From UBA2272 sp034368805 (GTDB lineage Bacteria > Actinomycetota > Coriobacteriia > Anaerosomatales > Anaerosomataceae), in assembly GCA_034368805.1 (NCBI GenBank), contig JAXMLJ010000105.1:1-29716 (forward strand): a stretch of DNA of 29,716 nt. The letters are read 5' to 3'. This document shows positions 21,146 through 29,627 of the stretch, piece by piece; the stretch's first letter is position 1, and each line of letters opens with the position of its first letter. The translations under genes were made by a program, and so were the position numbers. The notes below the pieces were generated by a model that made no database searches, was not told where the DNA came from, and saw only the letters and a program-made list of their open reading frames with translations.

Positions 21146-22579
21146 CTACAGGCTGAAGACTGCATACACCCGTGAGATGCCAGTCAGCAATGGCACGATT
21201 CCGAGAGCCAAGATCGCGAGTGCGAGAACGATGGACACGACGAGCGGCGCCCCACCGCGCTCCCCCGCCGCCTTCTCGTCGTCGCTCGAGTCCTCGAAGT
21301 ACGCGGCCCTGATCACGCTACCGTACCCGCCGAACGACACCACTGCGGCAACACCGGCGGCAATCGCCAGCACGACGCTATCGTTACTCAGAAGTGCAGC
21401 GAATACATGCAGTTTGCCCCAGAATCCCGCGAACAAGGGAATCCCGGTCAGTGAGAGCATCGCCACGGTGAGGGCGGCGCCGAGAACGGGCGATCGGCGG
21501 GCGATTCCCGCCATCCCCGCACGCGTACCGTCCCAGTCCGGGCGCACACGACCGACCGCCTCGAGGGCGATGAACGCGGCGGATGCTCCCACCGCATACG
21601 TGACGATGAAGACGATCGTCGCCTGGATGCCGGCATCGCCGCTCGATATCGCGAGCAGGCCGTAACCGACCTGGGCGATGCCGGAGTATCCGAGCAGCCG
21701 CGCGACCGACTGCTGCCGCACCATCCCGAAAGAGCCGAACAGCAACGAGCCGACGCCGATGGCGACAAGCAGACTCGTCGCCGGGGCGAACAGATCTGCC
21801 TGGAACAGGGTGCCGCGAACGATCACGAGAAGGGCCACGAGCGCCGCGAGCTTCGGCACCGAGGACAGAAACGCCGCCGACGTACTGTCGGCGTTCTCGT
21901 AGGCGTCAGGCACCCATGCGTGGAACGGGAACGCCCCGAGCTTGAACGCGAATGCGGAGAGTACCAACGCGAGCGCGAGCAGCGCAGGACGGGATTCGGC
22001 AGAACCAAGCGCGCTGCTACCCGCCAGGAAGCTCGCGTCTCCCCCGGTCAGACCGAAGACGAGCGCCAGCCCGTACAGGGTGAGACCCGACGCGATCGTC
22101 CCCTGGACGAAGTACCGGACCGCGGACTCCTCGGCCCGACGGGTACCCGCCCCGGCTACGAGCGCGTAGGCCACGACCGCAAGTCCGGACAGGGACACGA
22201 ACAGCACCATGAGATCGAGACCCGCGAGCAGTGCGTGGGCGAACACCGAGCCGAGAGCGATGAGTGCGGCCATGCCCGGACCGCGGTCCGCCGTGGCGTA
22301 CCGCCGAAAGCCCGCTATCACCGCGAGAGCCGCAAGGCTGTAGCCGAGCGCCGGCAAAGCGGTGAACCCGGACCCGTATGCGAGGACCCCCATGGCGATG
22401 CCGGGCTGCGTACCGCCCGACAGAACGAAGCCTGCCACCGAAGCGCTGCCGAGGCCGAGCGCGATCAGCACGATGGCCGACGGCCGCCGGTCAAGAGCGT
22501 CGGCCACCAGGCCGAGTACGACGCCGCCCAGCACGAGGACCGGAACCAGCCATGCGGCCAGAGGAAGTGCGAGATCCAT
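21146..22579 (-). CDS. nuoN: NADH-quinone oxidoreductase subunit N (antiporter-like)
   Basis: One of three antiporter-like proton channels in the membrane arm of complex I, 477 residues and multi-spanning throughout. The lysine motif FKLGAFPFHAWVPDAYENAD, VPK in the next helix, LLGYSGIAQVGY and the lysine in GFWGKLHVF are present. Ser131 occupies the place of the conserved channel glutamate of transmembrane helix 5 (Glu133 in E. coli), as an ungapped comparison from memory shows (see findings). ATG 22579 overlaps the nuoM stop as TGATG. The open frame extends further but without a better start. It is the last gene of the operon. Confidence 0.94.
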   Translation of the reverse strand: MDLALPLAAWLVPVLVLGGVVLGLVADALDRRPSAIVLIALGLGSASVAGFVLSGGTQPGIAMGVLAYGSGFTALPALGYSLAALAVIAGFRRYATADRGPGMAALIALGSVFAHALLAGLDLMVLFVSLSGLAVVAYALVAGAGTRRAEESAVRYFVQGTIASGLTLYGLALVFGLTGGDASFLAGSSALGSAESRPALLALALVLSAFAFKLGAFPFHAWVPDAYENADSTSAAFLSSVPKLAALVALLVIVRGTLFQADLFAPATSLLVAIGVGSLLFGSFGMVRQQSVARLLGYSGIAQVGYGLLAISSGDAGIQATIVFIVTYAVGASAAFIALEAVGRVRPDWDGTRAGMAGIARRSPVLGAALTVAMLSLTGIPLFAGFWGKLHVFAALLSNDSVVLAIAAGVAAVVSFGGYGSVIRAAYFEDSSDDEKAAGERGGAPLVVSIVLALAILALGIVPLLTGISRVYAVFSL

Positions 22580-24042
22580 CAGCTCACCGTCCCTGCAAGC
22601 GAAGCGAGCGCGCCGAGCGTCGCCGCCGCGATGTCCGTCACGAGCCGGGGCCATATGCCGAGCGCCACGATGAGCGCCATGAGCGGGACTGCGATGAGCA
22701 ACTCGCGCGCGTCGAGGTCGCCAAGTGCGGCAGACTGCACGCCGTCGACCGGCGCCGACGTCGCGGCGGGCTCACCGTGCACGACGAGCCTGACAGCCCG
22801 CAGGGTGTACGCGCCAGCCAACACGATGCCGATGCCGGCGAGAGCGATGACGAACCCGAATCGGCCGAAGCCGGCCACTACCGAGGCAAACTCACCGGGG
22901 AAGCCCGAGAGGCCCGGCAGCCCGAGACTCGCGAGCGAGGCCACTACGAAGATCGTCGCCCAGCGCGGCAGTGTGACGCCCAGACCGCCGAATGCCCTGA
23001 TATCCCGGGTGTGCGCCCTCTCGTACAGCGCACCGACCAGGAAGAAGAGCAGACCGGCCACGAGCCCGTGGCTCACCATGCCGAGCATCGCGCCCTGGAG
23101 TCCGAGCTCGGTACCGCTTGCCAGCCCGAGCACGACGAAGCCCATATGGGCCACGGAGGAGTACGCGACAAGGCGTTTCAGGTCGCTCTGCCCGAGAGCC
23201 ATGGCGGCGCCGTACACGATGCCGATCACGCCGAGGGCAGCAAGGATCGGTGACGCCGCAGCGAACGCGTCGGGCGTGTACGGGATCGAGATGCGGGCGA
23301 TACCGTACGCCCCCATCTTGAGCAGGACGCCGGCCAGCATGATCGAACCAGCGGTCGGAGCCTCGACATGCGCGTCAGGAAGCCACGTGTGCAGCGGCAC
23401 CACGGGAATCTTCACCAGGAAACCGGCTGCCAGAAGCCAGAACACGAGCGTCTGGGATGCAGGCTCGATCGGAAGCGGCGCAGCCGGCATGCCGGTGCCT
23501 ATGCCGCCCTGCACGACGAGCAGCACGAGGCCGACGAGCATGAGCGCGCTGCCGGCGAACGTGTAGATGAAGAACTTCATCGCAGCGTAACGACGGTTCT
23601 CGTGGCCCCAGCCTCCGATGAGGAAGAACATCGGGATGAGCACGGCCTCCCAGGCCACGTAGAACAGGATCAGGTCCGCTGCCAGAAAGACGCCGATGAC
23701 TGCGGCCTCAAGCGCGAGCAGGAGCGACATATGGGCGCCGATGCGCTCGACGTTCCACGACGCGAGAACCGCGATGATACCGAGCAGCGCGGTCAACGCT
23801 ACGAGCGGCACCGAGAGTCCGTCGGCGGCAAGGCGCAGGAACGAACCGGCCCCCTCGATGGTGAACTCGTAGGTGAGCGCCTCGGCGGAGCTTGCATAGG
23901 CCCGCCACACGACCGCAGCGACACCGGCGGTGCCGAGCGACGCTGCAAGCGCGATGACCCGGGCCACAGCAGTCGAGCGGCCCGCGACAGCCGATACGAA
24001 CGCCCCTGCGAGCGGGATGGCGATGAGCAACGCGAGTGTCAT
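22579..24042 (-). CDS. nuoM: NADH-quinone oxidoreductase subunit M (antiporter-like)
   Basis: Antiporter-like proton channel of complex I, 487 residues. The key residues are in place: glutamate in AWEAVLIPMFFLIGGWG, lysine in LVKIPVVPLHTWLPDAHVEA, LLKMGAYG, DLKRLVAYSSVAHMGF and glutamate in GFPGEFASVV. I chose ATG 24042 because GGAGG (24055-24051) lies 8 bases upstream. A GTG at 24051 overlaps the nuoL stop as GTGA, but the ribosome binding site abuts it directly. Confidence 0.96.
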   Translation of the reverse strand: MTLALLIAIPLAGAFVSAVAGRSTAVARVIALAASLGTAGVAAVVWRAYASSAEALTYEFTIEGAGSFLRLAADGLSVPLVALTALLGIIAVLASWNVERIGAHMSLLLALEAAVIGVFLAADLILFYVAWEAVLIPMFFLIGGWGHENRRYAAMKFFIYTFAGSALMLVGLVLLVVQGGIGTGMPAAPLPIEPASQTLVFWLLAAGFLVKIPVVPLHTWLPDAHVEAPTAGSIMLAGVLLKMGAYGIARISIPYTPDAFAAASPILAALGVIGIVYGAAMALGQSDLKRLVAYSSVAHMGFVVLGLASGTELGLQGAMLGMVSHGLVAGLLFFLVGALYERAHTRDIRAFGGLGVTLPRWATIFVVASLASLGLPGLSGFPGEFASVVAGFGRFGFVIALAGIGIVLAGAYTLRAVRLVVHGEPAATSAPVDGVQSAALGDLDARELLIAVPLMALIVALGIWPRLVTDIAAATLGALASLAGTVS

Positions 24043-24047
24043 CTGGC

Positions 24048-25856
24048 TCACCTCCCCAACCAGAGCGCGAGACTCGCGAGAAGCACGGCTCCTGCGCCGA
24101 CGAGCGCCGCGTACAGCTGACCCTCACCGGACTGCAGCTCGTTGAACTCGCGCCCGACCCGCCGCGCGAGCCACGCGATACCGCGAACGAGTCCGTCCAC
24201 CAGCTTGGTGTCGAACCGCTCCGACGCTGCTGCGGCTCCCCGCTCGGCGGCTGCCGCTCCTCGCATCACGAGCGCGTCGATGCCGTAGGCACCGGAAGCG
24301 GCACGCCACAGCCCGCCGAGAGCTCCGGCGAGCCGGTCGTCGGCAGCCGGCCCGGTTCTGTACAGCGACCAGCCCGCCACGGCGGACAGGCCGGCGATGA
24401 CGGTCGAGGCCACCGCGATCGGGACGGCCAGACCCGCGTGCCCGCCAAGCAGCTCAGCGAACCACCACGAGGCTGCGCCCAGAGTCGCGGCGAGCAGCGC
24501 GAGCACGACGAGCGGCACCTTCATGACCAGCGGGGACTCGTGAGGATGCCCGGCACCGCGGAAGGTACCGGAAAACGCGAGCCGCGTGGCTCTGAACGAG
24601 TAGAACGCCGTGAGGCCGCTCGCGATGAACAGTGCCGCGCCTGCGACGGGCGCGTGCACCCATACCGCGTCAAGAACAGCGTCTTTAGAGAAGAAGCCTG
24701 CCAGCGGCGGCAGTCCGGCGAGCGCCGCGACACCGACCGCCCAGGTGGCAGCGGTGAGGGGCATGGCGCGACCGAGCCCGCCCATCTCGCGGAGGTCCTG
24801 CGTTCCCGATCCGTGGATGACGCTGCCGGACGCGAGGAAGAGCAGCGACTTGAACGCGGCGTGCGTCACGAGGTGGAAGAAGGCGGCCACCCACGCACCG
24901 GCTCCGAGCGCGGCGAACATGAATCCGAGCTGGGAGATCGTCGAATACGCCAAGACGCGCTTGATGTCCGTCTGCGGGACCGCGATGGTGGCGGCGCCGA
25001 GCGCGGTGACCGTTCCGATGACGAGCACCACGAGACGGGCGGTCTCCGACGCCTCGAACAGCGGCCACGTGCGCGCCAGAAGGAAGACGCCGGCGGCAAC
25101 CATGGTCGCCGCGTGGATGAGCGCCGAGACGGGCGTGGGCCCTTCCATGGCGTCCGGAAGCCAGACATGGAGCGGGAACTGCGCCGACTTGCCGGCGGCG
25201 CCCACGAACAGCAGCAGTGCCGCGGCCGTGATCGTGGCCGGCGCGAGCATCGGCACGGCGGCGAGCACGTCGGCGGTCACCAGAGTGCCCGTCTCGCGCC
25301 ACAGGAGCGCGAGCGCAAACAGCAGCCCGACGTCACCCACACGGGTCACGAGAAACGCCTTGACCGCTGCGCGGGCGGCTGACGGACGGGTGAACCAGAA
25401 ACCTATAAGCAGGTAGCTGCATGCGCCCACGAGCTCCCAGGCGACGAACAGCCCCACGAGGCTCGTCGAGAGCACGAGCCCGGTCATAGCGGCCGTGAAC
25501 GCCGAGAGCAGCGCGAAGTAGCGCGGTTGTGACGCGTCCTCGGCCATATACCCGACCGAGAAGATGACGACCATGGAGGCGACCACGCCGACCACAACGA
25601 GCATGATCGAAGCGATTGGATCGGCCGATGCACCGACATCGATCGAACCGGCCTGCGTCACGAGCCAGGAGACCGCCTCGGCGGCGACACCTGTCTCACG
25701 ACCGGCGCCTGCGAGACGCTCGGCCCCGGCCCACGCCGCGGCGACGGGTCCGATGAGCGCGAGCCATCGCGTGTAGCGGACGGGACCCCGGCCGGCACCG
25801 GCGATGACGAGAGCCACGGCGATCGGAGCCACTATGACGAACCAGAGCGGTATCAC
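24048..25856 (-). CDS. nuoL: NADH-quinone oxidoreductase subunit L (antiporter-like)
   Basis: The distal proton channel, 602 residues, carrying the lateral helix at its C-terminus. Conserved features are glutamate in AWELVGACSYLLIGFW, GKSAQFPLHVWLPDAMEGPT, SALIHAATMVAAG, DIKRVLAYSTISQLGFM, the histidine region FHLVTHAAFKSLLFLASGS, and lysine in AGFFSKDAVLDA. The channel residues look intact. The start GTG 25856-25854 follows the nuoK stop with no gap, and GGAGG is about 11 bases upstream. It lies in the normal K-L-M order. Confidence 0.96.
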   Translation of the reverse strand: MIPLWFVIVAPIAVALVIAGAGRGPVRYTRWLALIGPVAAAWAGAERLAGAGRETGVAAEAVSWLVTQAGSIDVGASADPIASIMLVVVGVVASMVVIFSVGYMAEDASQPRYFALLSAFTAAMTGLVLSTSLVGLFVAWELVGACSYLLIGFWFTRPSAARAAVKAFLVTRVGDVGLLFALALLWRETGTLVTADVLAAVPMLAPATITAAALLLFVGAAGKSAQFPLHVWLPDAMEGPTPVSALIHAATMVAAGVFLLARTWPLFEASETARLVVLVIGTVTALGAATIAVPQTDIKRVLAYSTISQLGFMFAALGAGAWVAAFFHLVTHAAFKSLLFLASGSVIHGSGTQDLREMGGLGRAMPLTAATWAVGVAALAGLPPLAGFFSKDAVLDAVWVHAPVAGAALFIASGLTAFYSFRATRLAFSGTFRGAGHPHESPLVMKVPLVVLALLAATLGAASWWFAELLGGHAGLAVPIAVASTVIAGLSAVAGWSLYRTGPAADDRLAGALGGLWRAASGAYGIDALVMRGAAAAERGAAAASERFDTKLVDGLVRGIAWLARRVGREFNELQSGEGQLYAALVGAGAVLLASLALWLGR

Positions 25857-26153
25857 CTAACCGGACACCTCCCCGAACTCGTCTATGAGGGTTCGTCGCG
25901 TGCGACGGTAGGCCGTCACGACGAGCGCCATGCCGACAGCCGCCTCGGCTGCGGCGATGACGAGTACGATGAGCGCGAAGGACGACACCACGGCGCCGTC
26001 ACCTCCGCGCGACAGCGCGAACGCCACAAGCTGCACGTTAGCGGCCCCGAGCATCAACTCGGCCCCGGCGAGGATCGCGATGACATCGCGCCTGGTAAGC
26101 ACCGCGTAAACGCCCAGCGAGAAGGCGGCGGCGCATCCGATCGCAACGATCAT
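25857..26153 (-). CDS. nuoK: NADH-quinone oxidoreductase subunit K
   Basis: Small three-helix subunit of the E-channel, 98 residues. Both membrane glutamates of the family are present: one in LAGAELMLGAANVQLVAF (about residue 32) and one in IAAAEAAVGMALVV (about residue 70). ATG 26153-26151 overlaps the nuoJ stop as ATGA. Length and position are standard. Confidence 0.95.
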   Translation of the reverse strand: MIVAIGCAAAFSLGVYAVLTRRDVIAILAGAELMLGAANVQLVAFALSRGGDGAVVSSFALIVLVIAAAEAAVGMALVVTAYRRTRRTLIDEFGEVSG

Positions 26154-26641
26154 GAGTCCTCACCGCCCTTCACGATCACAAGGACCGCGAGGAGCGCGGC
26201 GAGGAGGAGCACGCCGACGAGTTCGAACGCCACGAGCGAGGGGCCGAGCAGGATTGCGCCGATCTCGTTCGGTGCGGTGACGACCGGCGTCGGGTCGGCG
26301 GCCACCGGCGCCAGCACCGCGGCGAGAAGCACGAACACGCCGAGTGCGATCACGGCGGCGCCGAGGTCATGACGCGTGGCAACCTTCGGCTTCTCGTCCC
26401 CGCTACGGCGCACCATCATGAGCGCGAAGAGCACGAGGACGAGCACGCCGCCGACGTATACGAACACCTGGGAGACCGCGATGAGCGGGCTGCCCATCAC
26501 CAGGAACGCGGCGGCGACGCCCAGTAAGAACGTGCCAAGCGAGATCACGAGCCGCGGCACGTCGGACGTCAGCACGGTGCCGGCGGCACCGGCGACCATT
26601 GCGGTGACGGCGGCCGCGAGAGCCAGATCGTTCGCGCTCAT
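26150..26641 (-). CDS. nuoJ: NADH-quinone oxidoreductase subunit J
   Basis: Membrane subunit of 163 residues with about five hydrophobic helices. VYVGGVLVLVLFALMM is the third-helix pi-bulge region that moves during catalysis in complex I. ATG 26641-26639 overlaps the stop of the composite nuoI as ATGA. The upstream extension of the open frame runs through the composite gene in another frame and is not coding. Confidence 0.93.
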   Translation of the reverse strand: MSANDLALAAAVTAMVAGAAGTVLTSDVPRLVISLGTFLLGVAAAFLVMGSPLIAVSQVFVYVGGVLVLVLFALMMVRRSGDEKPKVATRHDLGAAVIALGVFVLLAAVLAPVAADPTPVVTAPNEIGAILLGPSLVAFELVGVLLLAALLAVLVIVKGGEDS

Positions 26642-28689
26642 CGCTCCCCCTTCCGGCCGGCCGATGTCGGACATGCGGGAGACTCGATGCCGTCGCGACC
26701 GGTGGCCCGGTCGCCCCCGCCATCGCGGAGCATCTCGCCCTTGTCGAAGATCATGAGGTCGCGATGCACGAAGCTGAGCTCGTACTGTCCCGTATGCACG
26801 AGCGCGCTCGTCGGACACTGCTCGGCACACAGACCGCAGAAGCAGCATTTCGTCAGATCGAGGTCGTAGCGCGTCAGGCACCGGGCGCCCGCATCGTCGA
26901 CGCGCTCTACAGACAGCGCATAGTCGGGACATGTCCGTGCGCAGAACGTGCAACCAACGCACACCTCGGACTCACATCTCAGACACCGTGTGGCCTCGCT
27001 CATGGCCTCCTGATGCGTGAGACCGAGCTCGACCTGCCGGAAGTCGGTGGCCCGCTCCTCGGGCTTGGCCAGCGGCATGTTCGCGCGCCGGCGAGACGGC
27101 TCGACGCCGGTGACGTCGGCCACTGCGTACCTGGCGTAGCGGGGAACCGGTCGCCGCACGCGTTCGGCATCGGTGGGGACACCCTGCAGGAACCGATGGA
27201 TCGACGTGGCGGCCTCGTGGCCGGTGGCGATCGAGGCGATCGCGCTGCCAGGCCCGGTCACCACCTCGCCCGAGGCGAACACGTTGGCCACACTCGTGGT
27301 GTTGGCCGCGCCGTCCACCACGAGCTGTCCCCGGCCCGTGAGCAGAAGCTCGGTACCGGCGATGATCCCATCGAGCTTGGAGCCCTGACCGATGGCGAAG
27401 ATCACGATGTCGGTCTCCACCTCGGTGAAGTCGTCGCCGAACTGAGGAGCGAACCGGCCTGTCTCATCGAACACCGAGAGGCAGGCACGCATCTTCATGC
27501 CCCTCACGTGACCGTCTGCGGTGAGGACCTCCTCAGGGCCGAGCCCGCACATCGCGATGACTCCCTCGTCGAGCGCTTCCTCGATCTCCCAGGGGTGGCA
27601 CGGCATCTCGTCCTCGCTCTCGAGACATGCGAGGCGCACCTCCGTGGCGCCGACGCGCACCGCACAGCGTGCGACGTCGACGGCGACGTTGCCACCACCG
27701 ATGACGAACACGCGCTTGCCGCGCACACCCGCCTCCTGCGTGCGGTTGACAGCCCAGAGGAACTCGAGAGCCCCGATGACGCCAGCGGCGTCGTTGCCGG
27801 GGATCGGCAGCACACGGCTCTCCTGCAGACCGACCGCAAGAAGCACGGCATCGTACTCGCGGATGAGCGACGCCATCGGGATGTCTCTTCCGATCTCGGT
27901 GTTGACGTGAAGATCCAGCCCCATATCCACGAGGTCGTAGATCTCGCGGTGGAGCACCTCCCGCGGGAGCCGGTAGGTGGGGACGCCGGTGTACAGCGCT
28001 CCGCCGGGCTTGTCCTCACGCTCGAACATCACGACGCCGTAGCCGAGTCGCATGAGGTCGAGGGCGGCCGAAAGCCCCGAGGGGCCGGACCCGATGATCG
28101 CCACCCTCTTACCCTGTGTGTTCTCGAACCGGGGCAGCGTCTCAGGCCGCAGCTTCTGATACTCCTCGTAGGCGAACCGGTGGAGCGGTCGTATCGCGAT
28201 CGGCTCGTCGTAGTAGTTGCGCTTGCATGCCGTCTCGCACGGGTGATGGCAGATACGGCCGAGAACGCCCGGCATCACGTTGCGCGTCCGCACGAGCTCG
28301 TATGCCTCATCCACGCGGTCGTCGGCGATCAGGAACGACTGACCGCGCGCATCCACGTTGGCCGGGCAGTTCCCCACACATCCGGGAAGGCGCTCAGACG
28401 TGTACAGGCCATCGATGACCCCGTTGTAGTCGTGCGGCGGCGAGCTGAGCAGCGGGATCTCATCCCGGCCGAGTACGCCCCGCAGCCTGAGCGCGCCACG
28501 CCAGCGATCGCTCACGGTGACCTTCTCGGCCGGATACTTGATCGTGACCGGACCCCGCTTGACCACGCCCGCCGTCACCGCGAACCCGGTCAGCATCGAC
28601 CGGACTCCCTGCATGAAGCCGCGTACTCCCTCGGCGTACTCGTTGGAGACCGTCGGCGGGGTCTCGGGGATCGTGCGATCTACAGCCAC
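26638..28689 (-). CDS. nuoI: Composite NuoI: complex I iron-sulfur subunit with an internal GltD-like FAD/NAD(P) oxidoreductase module
   Basis: A single 683-residue frame in the nuoI position. Residues 20-70 resemble the N-terminal arm of NuoI, including GPVTIKYPAEK (46-56). Then comes a GltD-type module: iron-sulfur segment with Cys104, 108, 147, 151, 155; FAD loop GSGPSGLSAA (200-209); NAD(P) loop GGGNVAVDVA (331-340); and the flavin-end motif VFASGEVVTGPGSAI (470-484). Residues 569-655 return to NuoI, with clusters Cys577-580-583-587 and Cys615-618-621-625 and the tail ELSFVHRDLMIFDKGEML. Canonical NuoI is under about 230 residues. The start GTG 28689 overlaps nuoH by 10 bases and is uncertain; ATG at residue 26 is an alternative. 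The module may bring NAD(P)H electrons directly to the quinone arm (inference). Confidence 0.9.
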   Translation of the reverse strand: MAVDRTIPETPPTVSNEYAEGVRGFMQGVRSMLTGFAVTAGVVKRGPVTIKYPAEKVTVSDRWRGALRLRGVLGRDEIPLLSSPPHDYNGVIDGLYTSERLPGCVGNCPANVDARGQSFLIADDRVDEAYELVRTRNVMPGVLGRICHHPCETACKRNYYDEPIAIRPLHRFAYEEYQKLRPETLPRFENTQGKRVAIIGSGPSGLSAALDLMRLGYGVVMFEREDKPGGALYTGVPTYRLPREVLHREIYDLVDMGLDLHVNTEIGRDIPMASLIREYDAVLLAVGLQESRVLPIPGNDAAGVIGALEFLWAVNRTQEAGVRGKRVFVIGGGNVAVDVARCAVRVGATEVRLACLESEDEMPCHPWEIEEALDEGVIAMCGLGPEEVLTADGHVRGMKMRACLSVFDETGRFAPQFGDDFTEVETDIVIFAIGQGSKLDGIIAGTELLLTGRGQLVVDGAANTTSVANVFASGEVVTGPGSAIASIATGHEAATSIHRFLQGVPTDAERVRRPVPRYARYAVADVTGVEPSRRRANMPLAKPEERATDFRQVELGLTHQEAMSEATRCLRCESEVCVGCTFCARTCPDYALSVERVDDAGARCLTRYDLDLTKCCFCGLCAEQCPTSALVHTGQYELSFVHRDLMIFDKGEMLRDGGGDRATGRDGIESPACPTSAGRKGER

Positions 28690-29627
28690 AGCGCCACCAC
28701 CCCCGCGACAACGACCTGCACGATGGCAAGCGGCGTGAGCACCGTCCAGCAAAACGTCATGAGATGGTCCTGCCTGAGTCGCGGGAACGTCCACTTGATC
28801 CACATCACCGCGGTGATGAGTACCACGGCGAGCACGAGGAACACAGCGAGCCCGGCCACGCCAGGCAGCCAGCGGTAGCCGCCGAGGAAGACGGCTGCGC
28901 CGAACAGCGACGCCGAGATCAGCGCTCCGTACTCACCCATCATGAAGATCGCCCAGCGGAACCCCGAGTAGTCCGCGAAGTAGCCGGCGACGAGCTCCGA
29001 CTCGGCCTCCGGCAAGTCGAACGGACCGCGGTTCATCTCGGCGATGGAGGCGACGAAGTAGACGAGGAAGCCGAGGAACGTGAGCGGGACCCACCACCAC
29101 TGCCACGCGTCCATGACCTCGGTCGGCTGCAGTGAGCCCGCCAGGATGATCACCGAGAGCACCGCGAGCGAACGGGGGACCTCGTAGCTCACCATCTGGG
29201 CCGCAGCGCGCATCCCGCCGATGGTCGCAAGCGTGTTGTGCGACGCCCACGCGGAGAGCAGGATGCCGAGCACGCCGATCGACGGGAACGCGAGGTAGAA
29301 CACCATGCCTACCGTCGAGTCCAGCGGCGCCCACCCCGCCCAGAACGGGATGACGGCCACCGACATCGCGATAGGTGCGAAGACGGCCATCGGCGCATAG
29401 CGGAAGATCGGCTTGTCGGCGCTGTCCGGGACGATGTCCTCTTTGAACAGGAGCTTGGGCACGTCGGCGATCATCTGCAGCACGCCTGCCGGGCCGAGCT
29501 GCTGCGGGCCGAGACGCATCTGTATGCGTGCCGCGACCTTCCGCTCCCACCACACGCCGATAACGGCGCCGCCAGCGATGAGCATGACGGCCGCCAGGCC
29601 CCAGAGAAGTCCCCACACGAACGTCAT
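28680..29627 (-). CDS. nuoH: NADH-quinone oxidoreductase subunit H
   Basis: Membrane subunit that, with NuoB and NuoD, shapes the quinone site and the entry to the proton path. The 315-residue protein has ERKVAARIQMRLGPQQLGP near residue 28, KEDIVPDSADKPIF, and the charged loop EMNRGPFDLPEAESELVAGY followed by RWAIFMMGEY. These are highly conserved NuoH motifs. ATG 29627-29625 overlaps the nuoD stop as ATGA. Length is slightly short but complete. Confidence 0.96.
   Translation of the reverse strand: MTFVWGLLWGLAAVMLIAGGAVIGVWWERKVAARIQMRLGPQQLGPAGVLQMIADVPKLLFKEDIVPDSADKPIFRYAPMAVFAPIAMSVAVIPFWAGWAPLDSTVGMVFYLAFPSIGVLGILLSAWASHNTLATIGGMRAAAQMVSYEVPRSLAVLSVIILAGSLQPTEVMDAWQWWWVPLTFLGFLVYFVASIAEMNRGPFDLPEAESELVAGYFADYSGFRWAIFMMGEYGALISASLFGAAVFLGGYRWLPGVAGLAVFLVLAVVLITAVMWIKWTFPRLRQDHLMTFCWTVLTPLAIVQVVVAGVVALWL

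Noticed and set aside
21920..23566. 548-codon plus-strand open frame opposite nuoN and nuoM
   Set aside because: Antisense of transmembrane genes gives highly charged low-complexity protein; no domain seen.
26764..28878. 704-codon plus-strand open frame opposite the composite nuoI
   Set aside because: Shadow frame; the minus strand carries clear iron-sulfur, FAD and NAD(P) motifs over the same region.
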